NCBI GenBank assembly: GCA_030754315.1
Contig: JASMAO010000199.1
Coordinates: 1-6,043, forward strand
Source of the DNA: SAR202 cluster bacterium
GTDB lineage: Bacteria; Chloroflexota; Dehalococcoidia; Lucifugimonadales; JASMAO01
Reading direction: 5' to 3'
DNA: 6,043 bases
Made by a program: the position numbers and the translations under genes. Under the pieces are notes generated by a model. That model made no database searches. It saw only the letters and a program-made list of their open reading frames with translations, and was not told the origin of the DNA. Numbering within the stretch: the stretch's first letter is position 1; each line of letters starts with the position of its first letter. Positions 1 to 5,812 of this stretch are shown here, piece after piece.

Positions 1-1122
1 AGGGTCAGAAAGGCTTATAATAAGCGTTCTGGCGATATGTATCTTGAATTTCCTTGGAAGACGCGTATTGAGGTTCGATCAGCCGATCATCCGGAGAATC
101 TGGTTGGTGAACGTTTGGATGGGGTTATAGTTAGTGAGGCCGCGAAGCACAGGGTAGATACTTGGGAGAGGTATTTGAGGCCGGCGTTGGCTGATAACCG
201 TGGGTGGGCTGATTTTCCGACTACACCTGAGGGGCAGAATTGGCTTTATAAGATGTGGCAGCTGGGACAGAATCCAGATATTCCTGAGTATGAGTCGTGG
301 AGATTCCCGTCCTGGGATAATCCTGCTGTGTATCCTGAAGGGGAAGACGATCCAGAAATCGCGCTTCTGAAGAAGACTACTATATATGAGTGGTTCCTTC
401 AGGAGATTGCGGCAGACTTTACGTCCTTTGTCGGCAAGATTTATCCTGAGTTCGATGAAACCATACATGTGCGCAAGACTCAATACAATCCTGAGTGGAA
501 AAACTACATTGCCTTTGACTGGGGCTTTGTAAATCCCCTGGCAGCTATTGAGTTCCAGGTGGATCCCCAGGACAATATTTATATATGGCGCGAACATTAT
601 GTGGCATATAAGACGTTGGAGGAGCACCTAGAGATAATGCAGGGCAGGGAACAGCCTCCTGATTATCGAATCGAGTGCACTTTTGGCGATGCAGCGGATC
701 CCGAAGCTGTGGCTGTGGTGTGCCAGAAGTTTGCTGCCTGTGTAGCAATGCCAGAAGCAAAGACTAATTGGCGTCAGGGTGTCGAATTAGTTAAAACGTT
801 CCTTCAAATGAGGGAAATAGGCAAAGCAGATGAGTTTGGGACACCCCTAGAGGCCCCTAAGTTGTTTGTTGATCATTCTTGTACTAACCTTATTCGTGAG
901 TTCAACAATTATCGGGCAGGAAAGCGTCCGGATCAGCCTACATCAGCTACTACTCCTAATAATGTTTCAATGAAGGTTGATGATCACGCGTTAGATGCGC
1001 TAAGATATGGGTTGATGCATGTGTTCGAGCTTGGAGCTAAACACCATTTGAACGAGACGGTTAATTTAGCTGATGTACGAACAAACGCGCAGCCTTTCTT
1101 TACGACGGAAAAGAGCTTTTAA
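1..1122 (+). CDS. terL: Phage terminase large subunit, 5' end cut by window edge
   Basis: This is the DNA-packaging motor protein: an N-terminal ATPase that translocates DNA through the portal, followed by an RNase H-fold nuclease that cuts the concatemer. The frame is open from base 1 with no stop, so the gene starts upstream and the Walker A motif is outside the window; the Met at base 37 is internal. Numbering from that Met, a Walker B-like strand LDGVIVSEAAKH ends at Glu34. It is followed by the coupling-motif region DFPTTPEGQNWLY (59-71). The nuclease domain shows its acidic residues in order: Asp161 in YIAFDWGFVNP, Asp218 in CTFGDAADPE, and Asp315/Asp316/Asp320 in KVDDHALDALRYG. The visible 373 codons fit about two-thirds to three-quarters of a typical TerL. 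The stop overlaps the portal start by one base (TAATG). Assignment by motif order is strong; the exact TerL clade is not resolved. Confidence 0.93.
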   Translation, partial: RVRKAYNKRSGDMYLEFPWKTRIEVRSADHPENLVGERLDGVIVSEAAKHRVDTWERYLRPALADNRGWADFPTTPEGQNWLYKMWQLGQNPDIPEYESWRFPSWDNPAVYPEGEDDPEIALLKKTTIYEWFLQEIAADFTSFVGKIYPEFDETIHVRKTQYNPEWKNYIAFDWGFVNPLAAIEFQVDPQDNIYIWREHYVAYKTLEEHLEIMQGREQPPDYRIECTFGDAADPEAVAVVCQKFAACVAMPEAKTNWRQGVELVKTFLQMREIGKADEFGTPLEAPKLFVDHSCTNLIREFNNYRAGKRPDQPTSATTPNNVSMKVDDHALDALRYGLMHVFELGAKHHLNETVNLADVRTNAQPFFTTEKSF

Positions 1123-2573
1123 TGGGACTTTTGGATAGCATTAGAAATCTGACGCTTCCGGAATTAGAAAAGGAAGCTGAATTCGTAGAAATGACAGAAG
1201 ACGGCGATGCAATGATTTTTGCCTCTTCTCCTGTGCCTCGTGCGTATACTAGTAACAATGATTTTCGTGAGCTAGGTAATACGGGTCAGTCACTGCTGAC
1301 TAGTTTTGCGCGTGAGGAATATAATTCTGATCTACGCGGCTTGAACGGTTTGCGTGTATATGACAAGATGCGTCGTGGGGATGCTCAGGTAAGGGCTACG
1401 CTACGCTTAATTAAGACCCCTATTCTTGCGGGGCATTGGTATGTAGAACCTGCTTCGGAAGATAATATTGATCGAGAGATTGCAGATTTTGTTTGGGACA
1501 ACCTTACAAAATGGATGACAATTAGTTGGTCGCAGATTTTATACGAGTGCTTGTTGATGCTTGATTTCGGATATTACATGTTCGAAAAGGTATGGACGGT
1601 GCGGGATGATAAAATTGTGTGGAAGAAGCTTGCACCTCGACATCCGATGGACGTTCAAGAATGGTTCCTAGATGAATATGGTGGGCCTAACGCCGTTTCT
1701 ATGTATCCCAACGCAGCTAATTATGCTTCGGGAGAAATTATAATTCCGATTGACAAACTTTTGATTTTCACTTTCGATAAAGAGGCGGGAAATCTAGAGG
1801 GAATGTCAATTTTGCGGAGTGCTTACAAAGCTTGGTACTTCAAAGATAACCTTTACAAGATCGATGCTATTCAAAAAGAGCGTCACGGGATTGGTATTCC
1901 GATTATTAAGTTGCCTGCAAACTTCACGGACAACGATAAGACGCTAGCCAACGAGATCGGTAAGAATCTAAGGACTAATGAAAAGGCACATGTGGTGCTT
2001 CCTCCTAATTGGGAGATCATTTTTGCCGATCTTCAGGGAAACCCTGTCAATGCGATGGATTCTATTGAACACCATGACAGAGAGATTGCTCGAAATGTTC
2101 TTGGACAGTTTATCGCCTTCTCTTCGGGCACCAGTGAGCTTGGCGAACAAAATGTAGAACTCTTCAATAAAGCCACCAGATATATAGCCGAATTTATTCG
2201 AGATACATTTAATAAGTATGCGATTCCACAGTTGGTGGACTTCAATTACACTGTGGATGAGTACCCGGAACTTAGATTCCGGAGAATTGGTGAAACCGTA
2301 GATTGGCGTACACTGTCCTTTGCAATGAGAAACTTTATCGGCGCGGGTGTTATCACGCCCGATGAACGATTGGAAGGATGGACACGAAATGAAATGGATC
2401 TTCCTAAAGAAGATAAAACAACTGCCCGCCTTGTTGCGACACCTCAATTACCTGAGGATAACGGCAAAGACAGCGAGGATCAAACTAGGGCACAGCCGCC
2501 CAGGCAAAGTCAAGCGGCGAATCAGAGATTGATGCCGGGTAGTGCCGCAGGTCGAGATAGTTCGGGGGGGTAG
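1122..2573 (+). CDS. Portal protein, DUF935 / Mu gp29-like
   Basis: The portal is the dodecameric ring at one capsid vertex through which DNA enters and leaves and onto which terminase and later the tail dock. The 483-residue length and motif series suit the DUF935 (Mu gp29-like) family. A helical segment YDKMRRGDAQVRATLRLIKT (80-99) is followed by ILAGHWYVEP. Then come YECLLMLDFGYYMFEKVW (141-158), the RHPMDVQEWFLDEYGG region (183-198), GNLEGMSILRSAYKAWYFKD (223-242) and HGIGIPIIKLP (255-265). IEHHDREIARNVLGQFIAF (325-343) and GAGVITPDERLEGW (417-430) complete the core. Residues from about 445 are polar and low in complexity (Gln, Pro, Ser, Gly), as is common for portal C-termini. The start overlaps the terminase stop by one base, with a weak AAAGAG at 1110-1115, suggesting translational coupling. 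The last codons sit in a run of seven Gs next to the TAG stop, so the true C-terminus deserves checking. Confidence 0.9.
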   Translation: MGLLDSIRNLTLPELEKEAEFVEMTEDGDAMIFASSPVPRAYTSNNDFRELGNTGQSLLTSFAREEYNSDLRGLNGLRVYDKMRRGDAQVRATLRLIKTPILAGHWYVEPASEDNIDREIADFVWDNLTKWMTISWSQILYECLLMLDFGYYMFEKVWTVRDDKIVWKKLAPRHPMDVQEWFLDEYGGPNAVSMYPNAANYASGEIIIPIDKLLIFTFDKEAGNLEGMSILRSAYKAWYFKDNLYKIDAIQKERHGIGIPIIKLPANFTDNDKTLANEIGKNLRTNEKAHVVLPPNWEIIFADLQGNPVNAMDSIEHHDREIARNVLGQFIAFSSGTSELGEQNVELFNKATRYIAEFIRDTFNKYAIPQLVDFNYTVDEYPELRFRRIGETVDWRTLSFAMRNFIGAGVITPDERLEGWTRNEMDLPKEDKTTARLVATPQLPEDNGKDSEDQTRAQPPRQSQAANQRLMPGSAAGRDSSGG

Positions 2574-2575
2574 TG

Positions 2576-2604
2576 TTGAAGTGCACAGCGTAGATCGGTA
2601 TACT
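2576..2604 (+). promoter_or_regulatory. Candidate sigma70-type promoter between portal and protease genes
   Basis: TTGAAG (2576-2581) and TATACT (2599-2604) are separated by exactly 17 bases, giving four and five matches to the TTGACA and TATAAT consensus hexamers. Transcription would begin near 2611, just ahead of the SD site at 2623-2627, leaving a short leader. It lies in the only gap of any size in the window, which adds weight. A perfect TATAAT also occurs at 2628-2633 directly before the GTG start, but the sequence 17 bases upstream of it is a poor -35 element. Chance matches are common in AT-rich gaps, so this is a candidate only. Confidence 0.4.
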
Positions 2605-2622
2605 CTTAAATAGCATGTCAGT

Positions 2623-2627
2623 AAGGA
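2623..2627 (+). promoter_or_regulatory. Ribosome binding site deciding the GTG start of the protease gene
   Basis: AAGGA lies six bases before the GTG at 2634. In that reading frame a TAA at 2622-2624 blocks any longer protein, and the nearby ATG at 2632 is followed at once by TGA in its own frame. The GTG is therefore the natural start. Confidence 0.75.
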
Positions 2628-2633
2628 TATAAT

Positions 2634-3755
2634 GTGACTGAAGACGGCGTAAATCCAATTAAATTAGGCTATTGGGTTGATTTAAACGGTATTGAATGTT
2701 CGGATACGTCTTGGATTCAGGCTGTACCTGTTGGCACCTATCAGCACCCTTCGTATGGCGAGATTAGCTTCACGCCTGACAAGATTTCGAATATGGCTCT
2801 TAACGTTAAGAACGAGGTCCGTGATACTCAACTCGATGTAGATTACGATCATAAGAGTCAGTCAGGTAAGGCCGCCGGTTGGATTAAAGACGCGCAGGCC
2901 CGATCTGACGGTTTATATTTACAAGTCGAGTGGACAAACACAGCTACAGAAGCAATCAAAAACAAAGAATACAAATATTTTAGTCCGGAATATCAGGACA
3001 AATGGAAGCACCCAAAGACAGGCAAAATTCATCTGGATGTTCTTTTTGGTGGAGCTCTCACCAACAGGCCCTTCCTAAAGGATTTGTTGCCTGTGAACTT
3101 ATCCGAGTTAATAGGCGATCAAGGAGAGCCAATTATGGCAGATGACACATTTGTCACCACCATGAAGAACATTCTTGGTCTTGACGGGGAAACTTCAGAC
3201 GAAGCGATCCTTAGTGCGGCTGAACAACTTGTTGTTCAGAATGAGACTGAGGAAGTTACTACTGAAGTCCCAGAGAGCAGCCCTGACTCGATTCCAGAGC
3301 TTGTAACCGCTTCTGAAGAGACAACTGAGATGGTTGCTTTGACTGAGACTTATCCCGAAGTCAAGGCACTCGTTGATCGCGTCGCACTTCTTGAAGTTGC
3401 GAACAAGCTTAGTGAAGTGAATTTGCAGATGCAGGAATGGGATAATACCCGTCCCTACACTATTCCAAGTACACTTCGGGATCGGGCGCGTAAGCTGCTG
3501 TCTGAAACCCGCTCTACTGAACTTTCGGAGTTCTTTAATGAACTGACGAAAGTTGGTATGGTGCCCCTAGGCGAGACCGAGTCTGCTACTCGTGGTATTG
3601 ATAAGTCAGCAGCGGATACTTTCCAACAGATGGTTGATAAACAGCTCAGCGAGGATCCGAACATGGATTACGTCGACGCTGTTACTAACATCTCGAGGGA
3701 TAATCCGGAGCTGTTCGAAGAATATCGACGAGAAGCGTTCCAGGAGGTTAACTAA
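2634..3755 (+). CDS. Mu gpI-like prohead protease with C-terminal scaffold region
   Basis: This is a capsid-maturation serine protease of the Mu I family, which digests scaffold and itself inside the procapsid before DNA packaging. The N-terminal 160 residues carry the family pattern. DVDYDHKSQSGKAAGWIKDA (68-87) holds the likely catalytic His73. DGLYLQVEWTNTATEAI (92-108) follows, then EYKYFSPEY (112-120) with the likely nucleophile Ser117, and the closing strand GGALTNRPF (139-147). From about 168 the protein changes to an acidic, helix-rich region without protease motifs. It includes an amphipathic, coiled-coil-like stretch (about 238-268) and a charged C-terminal tail, as expected for a fused scaffold. 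The GTG start is fixed by an upstream in-frame stop and a well-spaced SD. The stop overlaps the next start by one base. Which residues are catalytic is inferred from family resemblance. Confidence 0.88.
   Translation: MTEDGVNPIKLGYWVDLNGIECSDTSWIQAVPVGTYQHPSYGEISFTPDKISNMALNVKNEVRDTQLDVDYDHKSQSGKAAGWIKDAQARSDGLYLQVEWTNTATEAIKNKEYKYFSPEYQDKWKHPKTGKIHLDVLFGGALTNRPFLKDLLPVNLSELIGDQGEPIMADDTFVTTMKNILGLDGETSDEAILSAAEQLVVQNETEEVTTEVPESSPDSIPELVTASEETTEMVALTETYPEVKALVDRVALLEVANKLSEVNLQMQEWDNTRPYTIPSTLRDRARKLLSETRSTELSEFFNELTKVGMVPLGETESATRGIDKSAADTFQQMVDKQLSEDPNMDYVDAVTNISRDNPELFEEYRREAFQEVN
3121..3126 (+). promoter_or_regulatory. Internal ribosome binding site for the nested scaffold start
   Basis: A complete AAGGAG lies inside the protease gene, eight bases before an in-frame ATG at 3135. 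The placement is at the boundary between the protease domain and the scaffold-like region, which makes chance less likely than for an SD-like string elsewhere in a coding sequence. Confidence 0.65.
3135..3755 (+). CDS. Probable nested capsid scaffold protein (same frame as protease)
   Basis: Internal initiation at codon 168 of the protease gene would yield a separate 206-residue protein identical to its C-terminal part. The ATG has a full AAGGAG eight bases upstream, and the new protein begins MADDTFVTTMKNILGLDG, just after the last protease motif. The product is acidic in its first half (a Glu/Thr/Ser-rich linker at about 35-63 of the nested protein). It is then helical with a possible coiled coil (about 71-101), and ends in a charged C-terminus: the general character of scaffold proteins, whose C-terminus usually contacts the capsid. 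Phage Mu (genes I and Z) and lambda (C and Nu3) use the same nested arrangement. The downstream capsid protein shows no obvious fused scaffolding domain, so a separate scaffold is expected. Internal initiation is inferred from sequence only. Confidence 0.65.
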   Translation: MADDTFVTTMKNILGLDGETSDEAILSAAEQLVVQNETEEVTTEVPESSPDSIPELVTASEETTEMVALTETYPEVKALVDRVALLEVANKLSEVNLQMQEWDNTRPYTIPSTLRDRARKLLSETRSTELSEFFNELTKVGMVPLGETESATRGIDKSAADTFQQMVDKQLSEDPNMDYVDAVTNISRDNPELFEEYRREAFQEVN

Positions 3756-4153
3756 TGGGCGTAGGACCAAACTATGTCCTCGATAAAGGCTTTCAGGCCA
3801 GCGAGGCCCTCACACAGTATTATCTTGTCAAGCTAGGCTCTTCAGAGGGCTATGTTGACCAGAGCGATACTGCAAATGAGGTATGTATTGGGGTTACCCA
3901 GGAAGCATGTACAACTGCAAACGCTACTAGCGGCAAGATTGTTGATGTCCGAATTATGGGCGTTAGCACTTGTGTCGCATCCCAGGCGGTCAACCTTGGG
4001 GAACTCGTCCGTAGTAGTGGAGCTGGAAAAGTCAGTGGTCTTGCCGGAGCTGTAAAGCAGAAGGTTCTGGGCGTTGCCCTTACCGCTGCTGCAGCGGACG
4101 GAGACCAGTTTGACGTTCTTCTGACTCCACTCGTTGAAGTAGACAACTCGTAA
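3755..4153 (+). CDS. Capsid decoration / cement-type protein (DUF2190-like)
   Basis: This 132-residue, mostly beta-strand protein sits immediately before the major capsid gene, the usual place for a head decoration or cement protein that binds the outer shell and stabilises it. It is rich in Gly, Ala, Val and Thr. The pattern KIVDVRIMGVSTCVASQAVN (61-80) followed by LGELVRSSGAGKV (81-93), then KVLGVALTAAAADGDQFDVL (103-122), matches the small beta-barrel DUF2190-like proteins: a value-setting strand, a 'starting state' loop, and a 'change over time' closing strand. There is no signal peptide or membrane segment. The start overlaps the protease/scaffold stop by one base (TAATG) and is served by AGGAGG at 3742-3747, seven bases upstream, so expression should be high and coupled to the scaffold. 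The family call rests on pattern and position; a generic minor head protein is the main alternative. Confidence 0.7.
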   Translation: MGVGPNYVLDKGFQASEALTQYYLVKLGSSEGYVDQSDTANEVCIGVTQEACTTANATSGKIVDVRIMGVSTCVASQAVNLGELVRSSGAGKVSGLAGAVKQKVLGVALTAAAADGDQFDVLLTPLVEVDNS

Positions 4154-4157
4154 CGAG

Positions 4158-4165
4158 GGAGGTGA
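4158..4165 (+). promoter_or_regulatory. Very strong ribosome binding site of the major capsid gene
   Basis: GGAGGTGA is an uninterrupted eight-base complement to the 3' end of bacterial 16S rRNA and lies six bases before the ATG at 4172. It is the best SD in the window, which fits the most abundant virion protein. Confidence 0.85.
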
Positions 4166-4171
4166 GAGCAA

Positions 4172-5146
4172 ATGGCAGTTTATGGAACCGGTGCAAATGT
4201 ACATATCGACAAGGTTCTGACTAACATCTCCCTGGGGTATCAGAATAACGCTTTCATTAGTGATAGTCTGTTCCCCACTGTGTTGGTTAACAAACAGAGC
4301 GATTTGTACTATACATACGGTTATGAAGCATGGACAGAACCAACTGGTGGATCGAGTAGGGCTCCGGGTACGGAGGCCAACGAGGTTCCTGGTCTGGCGG
4401 TTTCAACTCAGACGTACTTTGCTACTGAGCATTCGCTGCAAATAGCAGTGACTGACGAAGAGCGACAGAACGCTGATACACCGCTAGCACCAGATCGCGA
4501 CGGTGTGGAGCTGGTCACTGATCAGATTCATCTGATTCGTGAGCGTCTGGTTCAGACTATGGTCACAACCGCAGGAAATTATCCATCGGGATCAACCGTT
4601 ACACTTAGCGGAACTGATCAGTGGAGTGACTTGTCCAACTCGGCCCCAATTTCTGACGTGCGCACAGCGCAGCGTGCAGTTATGGCCTTGTTGTTTAAGG
4701 AACCGAATCTGGCAGTGATCCCTTACAAGGTTATGTCCTATTTGGAGGATAACACGACGATCATCGATCGGATTAAGTATTCCATGCCCGGAGTGCTTGG
4801 TGCAGATTTGATCGCTGGTGTCTTTGGCATCGAGCGTGTTGTTGTTCCAGGTTCAGGCTATAACTCCGCTAACCCAGGACAGACGACATCTTTGTCCTAT
4901 CTGTGGGGTAACGACGTTATTTTGGCGTACGTTCCTTCGCGGGCAGGTGTGAAGATACCCGCATTCGGATATGAATTCGTTTGGGGTTATCCTGGTGCTG
5001 GTGCCCAAGTTGTTGAGCGTTGGCGTGAAGAGCCTCGCAAGTCGGATATTATCCGAGTTTCGCGTCGCTATGATCACAAGCTTATTGCGCTTAATAGCAG
5101 CAGCGCCACCATTGCGGGTTACCTGATCAAGGACGCAATCGCGTAA
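4172..5146 (+). CDS. Major capsid protein, HK97 fold
   Basis: This is the main shell protein of the icosahedral head. The 324-residue length is typical of HK97-fold capsid proteins lacking an N-terminal scaffolding (delta) domain. Visible elements, in order: an N-arm with FISDSLFPTVLVNKQSDLYY (28-47), a common opening in this family; a Gly/Thr/Pro-rich stretch suited to the E-loop (about 55-80); strand-rich sequence leading to a long helix compatible with the P-domain spine (DGVELVTDQIHLIRERLVQT, 110-129); a mixed A-domain with LAVIPYKVMSYLEDN (180-194) and GVFGIERVVVPGSGYNSA (216-233); and a C-terminal segment SDIIRVSRRYDHKLIAL (291-307) then AGYLIKDAI, which is characteristic. Position after protease, scaffold and decoration genes, plus the strongest SD in the window, supports the call. 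No Mu T subfamily assignment is claimed. Confidence 0.9.
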   Translation: MAVYGTGANVHIDKVLTNISLGYQNNAFISDSLFPTVLVNKQSDLYYTYGYEAWTEPTGGSSRAPGTEANEVPGLAVSTQTYFATEHSLQIAVTDEERQNADTPLAPDRDGVELVTDQIHLIRERLVQTMVTTAGNYPSGSTVTLSGTDQWSDLSNSAPISDVRTAQRAVMALLFKEPNLAVIPYKVMSYLEDNTTIIDRIKYSMPGVLGADLIAGVFGIERVVVPGSGYNSANPGQTTSLSYLWGNDVILAYVPSRAGVKIPAFGYEFVWGYPGAGAQVVERWREEPRKSDIIRVSRRYDHKLIALNSSSATIAGYLIKDAIA

Positions 5147-5148
5147 AT

Positions 5149-5154
5149 AAGGAG
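5149..5154 (+). promoter_or_regulatory. Ribosome binding site choosing ATG 5161 over GTG 5158
   Basis: AAGGAG lies six bases before the ATG at 5161 but only three before the adjacent in-frame GTG at 5158. Normal SD spacing favours the ATG, making the product 63 rather than 64 residues. Confidence 0.7.
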
Positions 5155-5160
5155 ACTGTG

Positions 5161-5352
5161 ATGGCCGACAAGGCTATTGCTGTTCACTGTGTCAAGCATA
5201 ACGGCGTTATGTTTGAACCTGGTGAGGAGGTCCAGGGTGTCGATGAGGATACCCTGGGCCGCCTGGCCAACATGGGAGCAGTAAAGATCGTTAAGACAAA
5301 AACAGTAGCAAACAAGCCAAAGGCAAAGGCTCCAGTAAAGAAGAAGAGCTAG
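5161..5352 (+). CDS. Small Lys-tailed phage head-module protein of unknown function
   Basis: This 63-residue protein lies directly after the capsid gene, where many phages, including Mu-like ones, carry a similar small gene. Residues 5-43 look like a short folded unit: a strand AIAVHCVKHNGVMF, a turn PGEEV (20-24), and a helix DEDTLGRLANMGAVKIV. This 'PGEEV ... L..L..MGAV' layout recurs in small phage proteins encoded between capsid and adaptor genes. From residue 45 the chain is a basic tail of alternating Lys, Ala and Pro ending in KKKS, probably disordered. The tail could bind DNA, an acidic protein surface or the capsid, but nothing in the sequence decides this. It is preceded by a good SD and followed, one base after its stop, by the adaptor gene. 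The gene is very likely real; the function is not known to me. Confidence 0.8.
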   Translation: MADKAIAVHCVKHNGVMFEPGEEVQGVDEDTLGRLANMGAVKIVKTKTVANKPKAKAPVKKKS

Positions 5353-5353
5353 T

Positions 5354-5812
5354 ATGGCTATCTTCACGCTGGGTCAGGTAAATGCCTGGCTAGACCCTAC
5401 AAAGGCTCAAATTGCGGCACTTGAGGGCGAACTAGAGGGGGTTGTAACCTCTAAGGTACTCGGTTCGCTCGAAAAGCGTTTCGATACCAGTGTTTGGACT
5501 ACTACTAGTAATACTCCGGAGTTAGTACAACAAACATGTGCATTGGCTTATGCTGGTGCTATTTATTCTCGAGCTTACTCAGAAGATATTACCGGAATTA
5601 CAGATACGTACGGTATAAAGCTGTCTGCAGATGCCGAAGTAATGCTCGAAGGCATTCTTGATGGTACCTACGAACTTAGGGACTTGACAGGATATACAAA
5701 TCCTGATCAACCACAGTTTTATCCTACTGATTCATCGACTACTTTATACGACACTGATCCCTCCAGTAAGAATGCTACTCCAATGGTTTTTAGAATGAAT
5801 CAGGTTTTCTGA
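5354..5812 (+). CDS. Head-tail adaptor / connector-type protein
   Basis: This 152-residue protein is probably the first ring attached below the portal after packaging (head completion, or adaptor). Its architecture suits the helical adaptor group that includes gp6-like connectors and Mu gp36/DUF1320. The N-terminus is MAIFTLGQVNAWLD, followed by an amphipathic helix with a 'VVTSKVLGSLEKRFDTSVW' element (30-48). A second helix, PELVQQTCALAYAGAIYSRA (55-74), runs into YSED. Then YGIKLSADAEVMLEGILDGT (86-105) resembles the closing 'Y...L...A..ML.GI..G' helix of those adaptors. The last 40 residues are polar and loop-like (Pro, Asp, Thr, Tyr). Its place two genes after the capsid gene is standard. 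The SD is weak (AGAAGAG at 5342-5348) and the start is one base past the preceding stop, suggesting reinitiation. The family call is by pattern, not alignment. Confidence 0.72.
   Translation: MAIFTLGQVNAWLDPTKAQIAALEGELEGVVTSKVLGSLEKRFDTSVWTTTSNTPELVQQTCALAYAGAIYSRAYSEDITGITDTYGIKLSADAEVMLEGILDGTYELRDLTGYTNPDQPQFYPTDSSTTLYDTDPSSKNATPMVFRMNQVF

Noticed and set aside
79..627. A 182-codon open frame on the - strand inside the terminase gene
   Set aside because: It lies wholly antisense to a gene with clear TerL motifs, has no convincing SD, and its translation shows no recognisable domain. It is a by-product of the codon pattern of the real gene.
1968..2447. A 159-codon open frame on the - strand inside the portal gene
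   Set aside because: It is antisense to conserved DUF935 regions, and its translation is Ile/Lys/Phe/Ser-rich with no domain character. No other gene in the window is on the - strand.
2347..2532. A 61-codon + strand frame overlapping the 3' end of the portal gene
   Set aside because: No SD is properly placed, the product is basic and compositionally unlike a folded protein, and it lies inside the portal reading frame, which stays good up to about residue 438. It is not the missing MuF gene.
2628..2633. Perfect TATAAT immediately before the GTG start
   Set aside because: The bases 17 upstream (CTTAAA) are a poor -35 element, and transcription from here would begin inside the coding sequence, beyond the SD. 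The TATACT at 2599-2604 is the better candidate.
4154..4171. Possible regulatory gap before the major capsid gene
   Set aside because: The 18 bases are fully accounted for by the SD and its spacer; there is no hairpin or promoter pattern.
3842..4204. Antisense open frames of 98 and 120 codons across the decoration gene
   Set aside because: Two overlapping antisense frames over a gene with a strong SD and a coupled start. Their Ser/Thr/Arg-rich translations are typical of reverse frames of Ala/Gly/Val-rich genes.
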